A stretch of 64,000 bases of DNA from an uncultured Eubacteriaceae bacterium (GCA_946497035.1 CAMMIW010000010.1:18836-82835); one strand, 5' to 3'; positions 26,801 to 34,238 are shown, counted from the stretch's first letter. Made by a program: numbers and translations. Notes: generated by a model not told the origin, from the letters alone.

Positions 26801-28415
26801 AGATAAAAATATACCAGAACAAGATAGATCTAGCATAATATTTAAAATATTAGCAGATGGTAAAGAAATATATAATAGTGGGGTTATGAACTATTATAGT
26901 GAAGCTAAAAAAGTTAGAGTACCTATTAGTGGTGTTAAGAAGTTAGAATTAATCGTTAATGATGCATCTAACAGTAACTCTTCAGATCATGGTAACTGGG
27001 CAGATGCTAAGTTTATAACAAATAATGCTGCTCCAATTTTAACTATACCAAGCTCAGTATCTACTAAAGTTGGTGAAGAAATTGATTTAAACCAAGCTTT
27101 CACAGCAATAGATCCAGAAGATGGAGATATTACTGATAAAGTAGAAGTTAGCGGAAATGTTGACTTTAATAAAGTTGGTAAATATGATATAACATATAAA
27201 GTTACAGATAGTGATGGAAACCAAGTTGTAAAAACTAGAAGCGTTGCAGTAGTTGATATGGATGACTATAAATATTTAACAGAGTATGACTGGTCTTCAA
27301 CTCAAAATAGCTATGCTGCACCAGTTAAAGATAAAGCTACTAGCCAAAAACCTTTAAGATTAACAGGTAGTAATGGAAAAGAAGTTGTTTATGAAAAAGG
27401 TATAGGTGCTCACGCAACTTCAACAATAACTTATGATTTAACAGATAAAGATTTTGCTTATTTTACATCTTATGTAGGTGTTGATAGACAAATGTATGGT
27501 AGCGTTGGTTCTGTAAGTTTTGAAGTTTATGTAGATGGAGTTAAAAAGTTTGATAGTGGCTTAATGAACTCTAGAGATGAGCAAAAATATGTTGAAGTAG
27601 ATATAAATGGTGCTAAAGAATTAAAACTTGTTGTAACAGACGGTGGTAATGGAATTGGATCAGATCATGCAACTTGGGGAGATACAAAATTACATTTTGT
27701 AAATCCTAAAGAAGAAGTTGTAGAAACTGAAGCAAGAAAAGAGCTTAAAAAAGTAGTAGAGTATGCAAATACTATAACTAAAGATATGATTGGAGCAACA
27801 AATCATATTGATACAAGATGGGAAAACTTTACTAACGAATTAGAAAACGCTAAAAAGCTTTTAGAAGATACAAATAGTACAGATGAGCAAATGAATAATT
27901 CTAAAGTTATGTTAGAATACCTTATTAGCGAATTATATATTAAAGAAGAAGTAACAGAAAGTGAAGCTAAAAAAGAGCTTAAAAAAGTAGTAGAGTATGC
28001 AAACACTATAACTAAAGATATGGTTGGAGCAACAAGCCATGTTGAAAAAAGATGGGAAAACTTTACTAACGAATTAGAAAACGCTAAAAAGCTTTTAGAA
28101 GATACAAATAGTACAGATGAGCAAATGAATAATTCTAAAGTTATGTTAGAATACCTTATTAGCGAATTATATATTAAAGAAGAAGTAACAGAAAGTGAAG
28201 CTAAAAAAGAGCTTAAAAAAGTAGTAGAGTATGCAAACACTATAACTAAAGATATGGTTGGAGCAACAAGCCATGTTGAAAAAAGATGGGAAAACTTTAC
28301 TAATGAATTAGAAAATGCTAAAAAACTTTTAGAAGATGTAAATAGTACAGATGAGCAGATAAATACTTCTAAAATGATGTTAGAATATTATATCAGTGAA
28401 TTATATATAAAATAA
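23868..28415 (+). CDS. Secreted M60-family (enhancin-like) zinc metallopeptidase
   Basis: 1515 residues. A signal peptide (to VFAEE, about 35) is followed by an F5/8-type C carbohydrate-binding domain (about 120-255). The M60-like catalytic domain spans about 340-740, with zinc motif NHEIGHN (His near 589) and a downstream Glu. Next come a bacterial Ig-like domain (about 845-905), an NPCBM domain (905-1055), a DUF5011-type Ig domain (1057-1130), a second NPCBM domain (1130-1280) and three 78-residue FIVAR-like repeats. M60 enzymes with carbohydrate-binding modules cleave mucin-type glycoproteins, as in ZmpA/ZmpB of Clostridium perfringens. There is no LPXTG or SLH anchor, so release into the medium is likely. 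Confidence 0.88.
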   Translation: MLYKMYKKRVAVMTMATILASSSLGLVSVFAEEPNKEGEVISSNNSLHNDENLDENHEHRDYRIIEDESGLKEENRAIINNGISLLAEEEQSKKAVINRFDLQNNEKINEYNKLFKLENSKIKSISNNGGNYPNSQLNKAIDGNLNTHWETGKPNSNSFTNEVVITLDEVTELDRIVYAARRDGARGKGFAQQVEIYSSLSDNGNDFKLVASGDYSGSVADLVEIKFEPTQFKRLKFVFKKANQDWASASEIMLYKEDETRDKVNNLFTSYAMTELNPEFDSIEKIEKLQEEAKKHPLYESFLPYIEDAKDIALGQVKNIKTVVAEQQGDRDAHSSNNLKMRFGNNHQPTGILALPGDTITVYVDVEPGKPVPTLLFSQQEGSWSSWAKTVQLKPGRNDIVVPKVEQDKWYGHSVTPGGPIYIINPYTSEQQGKAPTLRFAEGVQKFPIYDKNTNEEEFLQFLKDYKQKVDEDAAKNPNVMDRKMIDVVEIVSDHAVLTVTTGGAYEAYINQGFKPSETVKMYNDHLKMLFDYLGLDGRSEKHDIKYSRQNIRLAQPYGYMYAAGNHIGVQKDVMASLLTSVNGWGINHEIGHNTDIDALNISEVLNNMLPQYASYKYGTLDERIPFESEVYKNIIKLDNNKYTEGGLSEKIAPFWQLEMVYPGYWGKLNSIYRENDIRVKDENDKLDKMAYYSSMALELDLSEFFERHGFPVSENTKEFTKQYKKPEKKIWYANYEFIKYTGEGFKNDPSLQVIKSKQGDNMKLSFNVDDSCKDDVLGYEIYKNGEVIGFTSTNSFVDKSTKFDEKVTYKVVPFDKKLNEGKSVELNSYAPILRLAQNKLTLKLGQEFEPKDIVEAYNYKGEDISESVKIDSNVDTNKKGNYEITYTVTDNNFTSQKTLNVEVVSDYVYISDLDWESARTDYNTVNKDKSSTKGDIKVNINGANTVFKKGVGTHANSEIVYDLSNENYEYFETYVGVDKNIPEQDRSSIIFKILADGKEIYNSGVMNYYSEAKKVRVPISGVKKLELIVNDASNSNSSDHGNWADAKFITNNAAPILTIPSSVSTKVGEEIDLNQAFTAIDPEDGDITDKVEVSGNVDFNKVGKYDITYKVTDSDGNQVVKTRSVAVVDMDDYKYLTEYDWSSTQNSYAAPVKDKATSQKPLRLTGSNGKEVVYEKGIGAHATSTITYDLTDKDFAYFTSYVGVDRQMYGSVGSVSFEVYVDGVKKFDSGLMNSRDEQKYVEVDINGAKELKLVVTDGGNGIGSDHATWGDTKLHFVNPKEEVVETEARKELKKVVEYANTITKDMIGATNHIDTRWENFTNELENAKKLLEDTNSTDEQMNNSKVMLEYLISELYIKEEVTESEAKKELKKVVEYANTITKDMVGATSHVEKRWENFTNELENAKKLLEDTNSTDEQMNNSKVMLEYLISELYIKEEVTESEAKKELKKVVEYANTITKDMVGATSHVEKRWENFTNELENAKKLLEDVNSTDEQINTSKMMLEYYISELYIK
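27711..28412 (+). repeat. Three tandem 234-bp repeats (FIVAR-like)
   Basis: Period 234 bases (78 codons), copies starting at 27,711, 27,945 and 28,179. A stretch of roughly 250 bases beginning near 27,820 recurs 234 bases later with no mismatch that I can see, while the outer ends of copies 1 and 3 diverge. This indicates recent slippage or gene conversion at the C-terminus of the M60 protein. Confidence 0.9.
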
Positions 28416-28432
28416 TTAAAAAATAATATTTT

Positions 28433-28478
28433 AAAAGAGTTATATACTGTTAAAGTTAAAACAGTATATAACTCTTTT
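28433..28478 (+). terminator. Terminator of the M60 gene
   Basis: A perfect 19-bp inverted repeat (AAAAGAGTTATATACTGTT and its complement) with an eight-base loop, then TTTTGTTGTTTTT. Confidence 0.85.
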
Positions 28479-28501
28479 GTTGTTTTTATGTTATTTTTAA
28501 T

Positions 28502-28568
28502 GGTTGTATACTGTTTTTAGTGATAGAAAAAAATATCACTAATAAAAAACAGTGTACAATCTTTTTTT
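28502..28568 (+). promoter_or_regulatory. Long hairpin with T-run at the left edge of the conjugative element
   Basis: Arms 28,502-28,525 and 28,534-28,561 pair almost fully (TATACTG, AGTGATA and complements) and are followed by seven T residues. It shares the TATACTGTT core with the preceding terminator. It lies between the M60 gene and the first gene of the element, about 40 bases before that gene's ribosome site, so it may be a leader terminator/attenuator or part of the element's end. Confidence 0.5.
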
Positions 28569-28606
28569 ATTGTGCATTTTTACATTTTTATAAAGGAGGG
28601 TTGGAA

Positions 28607-29272
28607 ATGATTATTTATGAAATTTTAAGAGTTTATGATTATGAAACAACTACACAATATTATGAAGAAGAAGAAAAAGCTCTGTATGATTTAAAATGTG
28701 AGTTTAAATCATATGTTAAAAAATTTGTTGAAGAAGATTATAAGTTTATAACTAAGTCATTATACTTTAAAGCGTTTAAACCAAAAATTTTAAATTTAAA
28801 GGAAATGATAGAATTAAGTTTATTTGACAGAAATTTAGTTCTTTTAGAATTACAACTAAAAGAAAACCAACTAGATAGAGATATGACATTTAAGGAAATA
28901 GTTTTCTTTTGGAAACATCTAAATATTTTTAGATTAACAGATTTTTTTGAGATTCTAAAAGATGAAAATTTATTGACTATAAATAATCTTATTCAAAAAA
29001 TTGACTTAAACTTTTCTTATAGGATAATTGATGAAGAAATAAGGAATAAATTAAATTTTGATTTATTAAATGCTAATGAAAAAGAGTTATTTATTCAAAT
29101 ATATAAAAAAAGTGAAAATTATATTGATTTTGTACAAAAATTATTTTATGAGATAAAAAATTTTGATGATATTAAAATTATGGAGATAGGAATTAATAGA
29201 ACAATATTTAATTTAATAAATTTCCAAATAGAATTAAATGAACTATACCATAATTTAATAAAAGAAAAATAG
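28607..29272 (+). CDS. Hypothetical protein, first gene of the conjugative element
   Basis: 221 residues, acidic and predicted almost entirely helical (for example FFEILKDENLLTINNLIQK and a C-terminal INFQIELNELYHNLI). I recognise no family or motif. The start at 28,607 is chosen because AAAGGAGGG ends six bases upstream; upstream in-frame codons fall in the hairpin. It is followed after 24 bases by a zinc-ribbon protein, and both precede the replication initiator, so a role in control of replication or transfer is possible but unproven. Confidence 0.6.
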   Translation: MIIYEILRVYDYETTTQYYEEEEKALYDLKCEFKSYVKKFVEEDYKFITKSLYFKAFKPKILNLKEMIELSLFDRNLVLLELQLKENQLDRDMTFKEIVFFWKHLNIFRLTDFFEILKDENLLTINNLIQKIDLNFSYRIIDEEIRNKLNFDLLNANEKELFIQIYKKSENYIDFVQKLFYEIKNFDDIKIMEIGINRTIFNLINFQIELNELYHNLIKEK

Positions 29273-29296
29273 ATATTAACCAAGAAGGTGATAAAA

Positions 29297-29845
29297 ATGA
29301 AAATATCTATTGTAGAAGAAGATGATAATAAAATTGTATTAGAATATCAAGATGTTAAATGTCCTAATTGTTCTAGTGATGATTTAGTAATACAACAATC
29401 ATTTAATGATAGTTATTTAGATACACTTAGTTTAAAAGAATTTTTAAAAAAAGATACATATATAAAAAAGGTTAGGTACAAATGCAGATGTTGTAATAAA
29501 ACTTTTGTAAATAAAACTAGATTTACAGATAGGATATTTGACAAAGATTTTAAACCTTTTTTAAGACTTTTATTAGACAAAAACTTATTAAAGGTTTTTG
29601 AGATAAATCCTACTGTTCTAGAAAAATTAAATATAGATTATAAGTGGTCATTACTTAGAGCAGGGAAAATTATTACAGTAATCAATATTTATACACTAGA
29701 GATTAGAGAGTTTAGTCGTATAGTAGAAAAAGAACGTAAAATAATTAATAAAAATGTTGTATCATTAAAGAAATTTAAATATGAGCCATTTTACAGGTTA
29801 AATAATGATAGATTTTACAAAAACAACAAGAAAAAACCAATCTAA
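29297..29845 (+). CDS. Zinc-ribbon protein, transposase-N-terminus-like
   Basis: 182 residues. The N-terminal part has a four-cysteine zinc ribbon, VKCPNCSSDD and about 45 residues later YKCRCCNKTFVNKTRF, the arrangement of the zinc ribbon at the front of ISL3-type transposases and of some regulators. The remainder is basic and helical without a DDE or other catalytic pattern, so it is not a transposase in itself. GAAGGTG is six bases before the ATG at 29,297. It may be a DNA-binding protein of the replication block. Confidence 0.5.
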   Translation: MKISIVEEDDNKIVLEYQDVKCPNCSSDDLVIQQSFNDSYLDTLSLKEFLKKDTYIKKVRYKCRCCNKTFVNKTRFTDRIFDKDFKPFLRLLLDKNLLKVFEINPTVLEKLNIDYKWSLLRAGKIITVINIYTLEIREFSRIVEKERKIINKNVVSLKKFKYEPFYRLNNDRFYKNNKKKPI

Positions 29846-29879
29846 CATTGGTTAGTGATGGTATATTATGGAGGATAAT

Positions 29880-30716
29880 ATGTTAGATTTAAAAGTTTTA
29901 GCGAATGAAAAATTTTATAAATTACATAAATTTTTATTTGAAGATGAAAGATTTGAAAAACTTACAATTGAGGGAAAAGTATTATATAGCTTAATATTAG
30001 AAAGATATAAATTAAGTGTTGAAAGAGAAAGAAAAGATGAAAATGGTTATTATGTAATTTTTAGAATTACAGAAATTCAAAAGATATTAAATTGTGGAAA
30101 TCAAAAAGCAGGAAAAATATTAAACGAATTAGAATTAGTTGGTTTAATTGATAAAAGAAAACAAGGGTCAAGTAATCCAGATTTAATATACTTAAAAAAT
30201 TTAAATTTTAAAGTGAAATGTGAAAATCAAAAATTTGAAAGTCACACTACAAATGATGTGAAATGTGAAAATCAAAAGTGTGAAAATCACATTTATAATA
30301 AGACTAATATTAATAAGACTAATATTAAGACTGATATTAGTAAGATTAATATACAATCTGGAGCTTTAGCTCCAGATAATAAAGGAGGTGTGAAAATCAC
30401 ACCTCAAGAGCAAATATATAAAATCCCACTAAAAAATGGAGATTATTATATATTATACCACGAACAAGTAGAGATTTACAAGAGTTTATATCCAAATATC
30501 AATATTGAACAAGAATTAAGGAATATAATTGGTTGGAATATGGCTAATGTCAATAAAAGAAAATCACTTAAAGGTATTAAGAAACATATAAATCTTTGGT
30601 TACAAAAATCTAATGCTACTGCTTTAGAGAAAATAGAGAATTTTAATCAAAAAGAAAATAGAGAAAATGTAATATATAGACCAAATTATTCAACAGATGA
30701 TTTTTTTAATATTTAA
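29880..30716 (+). CDS. repA: RepA_N-family replication initiator
   Basis: 278 residues. The N-terminal 110 (FYKLHKFLFEDERF, GKVLYSLILERYKLS, IFRITEIQKILNCG, KAGKILNELELVGLIDKR) is the winged-helix RepA_N domain of Gram-positive plasmids and Tn1549-like elements. A repetitive middle (110-165) leads to a conserved C-terminal domain containing GWNMANVNKRKSLKGIKKHI. RepA_N plasmids replicate from iterons within the central part of repA itself, and this gene has just such repeats. GGAGG precedes the ATG at 29,880. An autonomous replication phase of the element, as circle or plasmid, is likely. Confidence 0.85.
   Translation: MLDLKVLANEKFYKLHKFLFEDERFEKLTIEGKVLYSLILERYKLSVERERKDENGYYVIFRITEIQKILNCGNQKAGKILNELELVGLIDKRKQGSSNPDLIYLKNLNFKVKCENQKFESHTTNDVKCENQKCENHIYNKTNINKTNIKTDISKINIQSGALAPDNKGGVKITPQEQIYKIPLKNGDYYILYHEQVEIYKSLYPNINIEQELRNIIGWNMANVNKRKSLKGIKKHINLWLQKSNATALEKIENFNQKENRENVIYRPNYSTDDFFNI
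30219..30405 (+). repeat. Iterons and palindromes inside repA (candidate origin)
   Basis: TGTGAAAATC occurs four times, at 30,219, 30,264, 30,279 and 30,389. Between copies 3 and 4 there is a tandem AAGACTAATATTA-like repeat, a palindrome TCTGGAGCT/AGCTCCAGA at 30,357-30,376, and GAGGTGTGA/TCACACCTC (loop AAA) at 30,385-30,405 that contains copy 4. In protein these become repeated CENQK-type words, so DNA function may outweigh protein function here. Confidence 0.65.
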
Positions 30717-30734
30717 TTCTAATTACATATATTA

Positions 30735-30755
30735 ACAATGAGTGGCACTCATTGT
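30735..30755. promoter_or_regulatory. Perfect palindrome after repA
   Basis: A ten-bp inverted repeat (ACAATGAGTG and its complement) around a single central G. There is no T-run, so an operator for a dimeric protein is more likely than a terminator. It lies in the 85-base gap before the dnaC-like gene. Confidence 0.55.
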
Positions 30756-30801
30756 AAAAATAATATTAAAAAAGAAGTAATGTATTAAGGAGCTAATGAT
30801 A

Positions 30802-31570
30802 ATGGGATATGAAATAACTTATTGTGAAAATTGTGGTGAACAAAATACAATGGTTATCAACTTATTAGGGGTTGATAGATTAGTACCTTGTTTATGTAGT
30901 TGTAAAAGAGAAGAGATTAAAAAAGAAAAATTTGAAGAGCATCAAAAAGAACTAGAAAGACGTATGACTACATTAATAGCTCAAGGACTAACAGATAAAG
31001 AGTTTTTAAAAAATACTTTTGAAAAAGACAATGGTAGCAATATGAAAGTATTTAATGTTTGTAAAAAATATGTTGAAAAGTGGGAAGAAATGAAAAGGGA
31101 AAATATAGGAATACTTTTTTATGGCGATGTTGGGCGTGGTAAAACATTTTATGCAAGTTGTATAGCAAACGAACTATTCAAAAATGGAGTTTCTGTATGT
31201 ATTACAAGCTTTCCTAAAGTTATCAACAAACTAATGAATTTTACTGAAGAAAGTAAACTTTTAGTAGAAAAAGTAAAATCACAAAGTTTATTAGTTATAG
31301 ACGATTTTGGGGTTGAAAGAGAAACAGAGTTTGTATTAGAGCAAATGTTTCAAATTATAGATTGATAGGCTAAGGTCTGGTCTACCAACTATAATAACAA
31401 CTAATATAGGGCTTAATGAATTAAAAGAGCCAAAAACATTAGCTCAAAGACGTATATATGATAGAATACTTGAAATGTGTTCAATACAAATTTTGGTTGA
31501 TAATCAAAATAACAGGCAGGAAAAAGCTAACAGAAAAACACAACTAGCAAGACAGTTGTTGTTAGGTTAA
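30802..31570 (+). pseudogene. DnaC-like helicase loader with a one-base frameshift
   Basis: The N-terminal zinc cluster (YCENCGEQN, VPCLCSCKRE), the Walker A loop FYGDVGRGKTFYASCIA and Walker B LLVIDDFGVE are those of DnaC/DnaI-type loaders (about 255 residues). The frame breaks at 31,365 after FQIID; one base later in frame the protein continues (RLRSGLPTIITTNIGL, TLAQRRIYDRI, with the sensor and arginine-finger region) to a stop at 31,570. One extra T in GATTGATAGG accounts for it. It may be a real mutation, a sequencing error, or a truncated product. I chose the ATG at 30,802, nine bases from AAGGAG. Confidence 0.8.
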
Positions 31571-31601
31571 AAAGAAATTAATGAGTATAAAGGAGAAAAA
31601 A

Positions 31602-31766
31602 ATGAACAATAGAAGAGATGAAGAAAAATTAAATAAACTTTTAAAAGAAGATTTAAAAGTTAAAGAAGAGTGTTTAAGATATTATTTAGGAGATGAATTA
31701 GTAGATAGTTTAATATCATCTGGTATAGATTTAGAAGATATAGATGTCAAAGGAGAATATAATTAA
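31602..31766 (+). CDS. Small hypothetical protein of the element
   Basis: 54 residues, highly charged: a lysine/glutamate-rich helix, then CLRYYLGDELVDSLISSGIDLEDI. AAAGGAG lies six bases before the ATG at 31,602. It sits between the helicase loader and tubR. Similar small acidic proteins accompany replication modules of clostridial elements, but I cannot name a family. Confidence 0.5.
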   Translation: MNNRRDEEKLNKLLKEDLKVKEECLRYYLGDELVDSLISSGIDLEDIDVKGEYN

Positions 31767-31791
31767 TTATAATTTTATAATGGAGAATGTT

Positions 31792-32034
31792 ATGTTAAAT
31801 AAAATAGAAGTATTGTTACTTGCAGAGTTAGATAATAAAAAAAAGTATACACCAATAAATTCTGTATCAATAGATAGTTTTGATACGGCAAAGTGTATGA
31901 GTATCAATACTATTTATAAAAAAATATGTAATCTAGAAAAGTTAAACTATGTTCAAAAGGGGTTAAAAGAAAGTAAAAAAAATACATACTTTATTACAAA
32001 ATTAGGTATAGAAATATTAGAAAGTTATAAATAA
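31792..32034 (+). CDS. TubR-like winged-helix partition protein
   Basis: 80 residues forming one winged helix-turn-helix: MLNKIEVLLLAELD, a recognition helix in SINTIYKKICNLEKLNYV and a wing in NTYFITKLGIEIL. Length and position, immediately upstream of a tubulin-like gene (21-base gap), match TubR, which binds centromere repeats and recruits TubZ in type III plasmid partition. Sequence similarity among TubR proteins is low, so the call rests mainly on context. GGAG is six bases before the chosen ATG; the gene start overlaps no other gene. Confidence 0.6.
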   Translation: MLNKIEVLLLAELDNKKKYTPINSVSIDSFDTAKCMSINTIYKKICNLEKLNYVQKGLKESKKNTYFITKLGIEILESYK

Positions 32035-32055
32035 AAAATAAAAGGAGAGATAATT

Positions 32056-33102
32056 ATGAAAAATAAAATAGGAGTTATTTGTATAGGACAAGCAGGAGGA
32101 AATTTAGGATTTTTATTAAAAAAGGAAAACTTTGATGTAGCATTTATTAATTCTAGCAAGGGCGACTTAGATACATTAAATATAGATGAAAGCAAAAAAT
32201 ATCACATAAAAGATGGTTTAGGTTGTGCAAAAGATAGAACTACTGCAAAACAAATAGCTCAAAAAGATTTTAGTAATATAAATGAGTTTTTAAATAAATC
32301 ATTAGGAGAAAAAGAGTTTTATTATATAGCTTTTTCTACTGGTGGAGGTACTGGTAGTGGAATAAGCCCAGTATTAGCAGATATATTAACTACTCATTTA
32401 GGTAAAAAAGTAGGACTTATAACTATACTACCAAGTGATAAAGATACTTTACAAGCACATATAAATGCTTATGAGTGTGTTCAAGAAATATCCAACTTAA
32501 AAAATATATGTTCAACATTTGTTGTAGACAATAATAGAAAAAATAGTATAGCACAAATTAATGAAAAGTTTGTTAAATTATTTAATAAAATATTTGACTA
32601 TAAAAAGTATGAAACAATTAAAGGCAATATTGATGAAGCAGAAATATTAAAATTGTTAGAAACAAAAGGAATGATTAATATTGCTAGTTGTAAAAATGAA
32701 GAAACAACGAATAAACTTATTGAAAATATAAAAAATGATATATTTGCTCCACTTGAGAACGATGGTAAGATTAAATATTTAGGTTTATCTAAAGGCATAA
32801 ATTTTGATGAAGCTATGTTTAGTAAAGAAATAGGAAAATATTTAGATAAATTTGAAAATACAAATAAAGAGTATACTTTAGCTATATTAAGTGGTTTAAC
32901 ATTACCATTTAAAAGAGTTAAAGATATGAAAGAAAAAATATTAGCAGAAAAAGAAACAATATTATCTTTTGAAAAAGAAACAGAACAAAGGTTAGAAGAT
33001 ATAGATTTTTTAACTAAAAAAGTACCTATTAAAGAAGAAAATAGTAATATAGAAAAACAAAAATTAGATGTAAATGATTTATTTGCACAATATTTGAATT
33101 AA
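32056..33102 (+). CDS. tubZ: TubZ-like tubulin/FtsZ-family GTPase
   Basis: 348 residues. The N-terminal GQAGGNLG (T1) and the tubulin signature FSTGGGTGSGISPV (T4, residues about 94-106) establish a tubulin-fold GTPase; INSSKGDLDTL fits T3. It lacks the C-terminal FtsA/ZipA-binding peptide of FtsZ and ends in a lysine- and glutamate-rich tail (LDVNDLFAQYLN). TubZ polymers treadmill and move TubR-bound DNA, giving stable inheritance. The gene on a replicating mobile element beside a winged-helix protein supports a partition role over cell division. Its occurrence on a conjugative element is noteworthy. Confidence 0.8.
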   Translation: MKNKIGVICIGQAGGNLGFLLKKENFDVAFINSSKGDLDTLNIDESKKYHIKDGLGCAKDRTTAKQIAQKDFSNINEFLNKSLGEKEFYYIAFSTGGGTGSGISPVLADILTTHLGKKVGLITILPSDKDTLQAHINAYECVQEISNLKNICSTFVVDNNRKNSIAQINEKFVKLFNKIFDYKKYETIKGNIDEAEILKLLETKGMINIASCKNEETTNKLIENIKNDIFAPLENDGKIKYLGLSKGINFDEAMFSKEIGKYLDKFENTNKEYTLAILSGLTLPFKRVKDMKEKILAEKETILSFEKETEQRLEDIDFLTKKVPIKEENSNIEKQKLDVNDLFAQYLN

Positions 33103-33170
33103 TATTATAAAACTTTTTAAAATACTTTTAAGGAGTATATAGTAATTATATATATACTGATGCTAATAAA

Positions 33171-33512
33171 ATGATAATTGATATACAACATATTAGAAAC
33201 AATATAGAAAAAACTAATATAGAAAATTATAAAAAAATAGCAAAGATAAAAATGCTGTTTCTAACGATAGGTATTTTTATTGTTCTAATAGTAAAAGTTT
33301 TGGGAGAGATTGTTATGGCTATAACTGAACATAGAGTATATCTACTATTCATTTTAATTTTATTACTTATTGGAAGTATTTTTCTGTTATTAAAAATAGA
33401 GAGATATGTAATAGCTAATATACAAACTAATATGGAAAATAGTTTATTGTATATGGAAAATCAAATTAATGATAAGATAATAAATTATGAAGAGCCTTTA
33501 AATATAAATTAA
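33171..33512 (+). CDS. Small protein with two membrane helices
   Basis: 113 residues: a helical start, two hydrophobic segments (IKMLFLTIGIFIVLIVKVLG and YLLFILILLLIGSIFLLL) and a polar C-terminus. No ribosome site stands at a normal distance from the ATG; AAGGAG is 35 bases upstream. The true start may therefore be non-standard, or expression weak. No family recognised. It follows tubZ. Confidence 0.45.
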   Translation: MIIDIQHIRNNIEKTNIENYKKIAKIKMLFLTIGIFIVLIVKVLGEIVMAITEHRVYLLFILILLLIGSIFLLLKIERYVIANIQTNMENSLLYMENQINDKIINYEEPLNIN

Positions 33513-33541
33513 TTTTAATTATGTTAAGAGTGGGGTTATTT

Positions 33542-34066
33542 ATGAAGAACTTTAAAATTATAGAAGAAAAACTAAATGAATTTTTTATAAATGATAAAAA
33601 AATAGATATTATAAAAAATTCTATAATAAAACTAAAACAAAAAAGAGAGTATTTAGAATGCCAGATAAAAGAATTAAAAATAAATTTTGATATAAGTATA
33701 AAAGGTAGTAGTATTAGTGGTATGCCAATAGCTAGTATTAATACTACTAGCTATTTTGAAAAAGATATAATAAAGCAGGTTGATAAAAGCCAAGAACTAC
33801 TAAATAATATAAATATAGAAATAATACAACTAGAAAATGACTTACTAATGTTACAAATGAAAAATGAAACTTTTTATAGGATAATAAATATGTTAAATAG
33901 TAATAGTATAAAATTATTAACCTATAAATATAAAGAAAATTTATCGGAAATAGAAATAGCCTATAAATTAAATATGTCTATTCCAAATTATCATAGAAAA
34001 AAGCGACAAGTATTAGATACGATAAGTAAAATGTTAATTTTTTATGAAAATGTGGAATGGATGTGA
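33542..34066 (+). CDS. Sigma-70 region 4-like (ArpU/DUF1492-type) regulator
   Basis: 174 residues. The first two thirds are coiled-coil-like with a glycine/serine-rich break (SIKGSSISGMPIASINT). The last 60 contain a helix-turn-helix of sigma region 4 type: IKLLTYKYKENLSEIEIAYKL then MSIPNYHRKKRQVLD. ArpU/RinA-like phage and element regulators that activate late or transfer genes look like this. GTGGGG is at normal distance from the ATG at 33,542. It sits just upstream of the GATAGG-repeat promoter of the transfer operon, which makes it the leading candidate activator. Confidence 0.65.
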   Translation: MKNFKIIEEKLNEFFINDKKIDIIKNSIIKLKQKREYLECQIKELKINFDISIKGSSISGMPIASINTTSYFEKDIIKQVDKSQELLNNINIEIIQLENDLLMLQMKNETFYRIINMLNSNSIKLLTYKYKENLSEIEIAYKLNMSIPNYHRKKRQVLDTISKMLIFYENVEWM

Positions 34067-34071
34067 TAAAT

Positions 34072-34143
34072 ATGTCAGGAACAATAGGTTTAGTATTTAT
34101 TTTAGTATTTATAATTATTTTAATTTATGATTTAATAGAATAA
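34072..34143 (+). CDS. 23-residue single-span membrane peptide
   Basis: MSGTIGLVFILVFIIILIYD and a short acidic end. It begins six bases after the regulator's stop, with GGATGTG upstream as a weak ribosome site. It is too short to place in a family; small membrane peptides are frequent in conjugative elements and may be toxins or leader peptides. Confidence 0.4.
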   Translation: MSGTIGLVFILVFIIILIYDLIE

Positions 34144-34144
34144 A

Positions 34145-34220
34145 TAAAAATGTTAATTATGTGGATAAATGTAGTATCAACATATATATCAACATACTTT
34201 TAAACATAAAAATGTTAATA
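34145..34220 (+). repeat. Direct repeats ahead of the transfer promoter
   Basis: ATCAACATA occurs twice in tandem about 12 bases apart, framed by two copies of AAAAATGTTAAT about 60 bases apart. Together with the GATAGG repeats that follow, this makes a 130-base repeat-rich zone, a candidate centromere (tubC), origin of transfer or operator cluster. Confidence 0.5.
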
Positions 34221-34238
34221 ACTAAAGTTAAAAAACTT

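Noticed and set aside
27803..28240. A 145-codon open frame on the minus strand opposite the M60 repeats.
   Set aside because: It is itself duplicated with the repeat period, has no ribosome site and reads as Ser/Leu/Phe-rich complement of a Lys/Glu-rich coding strand. It is a shadow of the real gene.
29297..29845. Considered the zinc-ribbon protein as an ISL3-type transposase and thus an insertion sequence.
   Set aside because: Only the N-terminal ribbon is similar; no DDE domain, no inverted repeats or target duplication flank the gene.
32056..33102. Considered the tubulin-like gene as a second ftsZ.
   Set aside because: It lacks the FtsZ C-terminal binding peptide, is linked to replication genes and has a winged-helix partner, so partition is the better reading.
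33130..33171. An ATT or other non-standard start giving the 33,171 protein a ribosome site at normal distance.
   Set aside because: The in-frame codons near the AAGGAG are GTA, TAT and AGT, none a known start; I left the ATG and flagged the weak signal.
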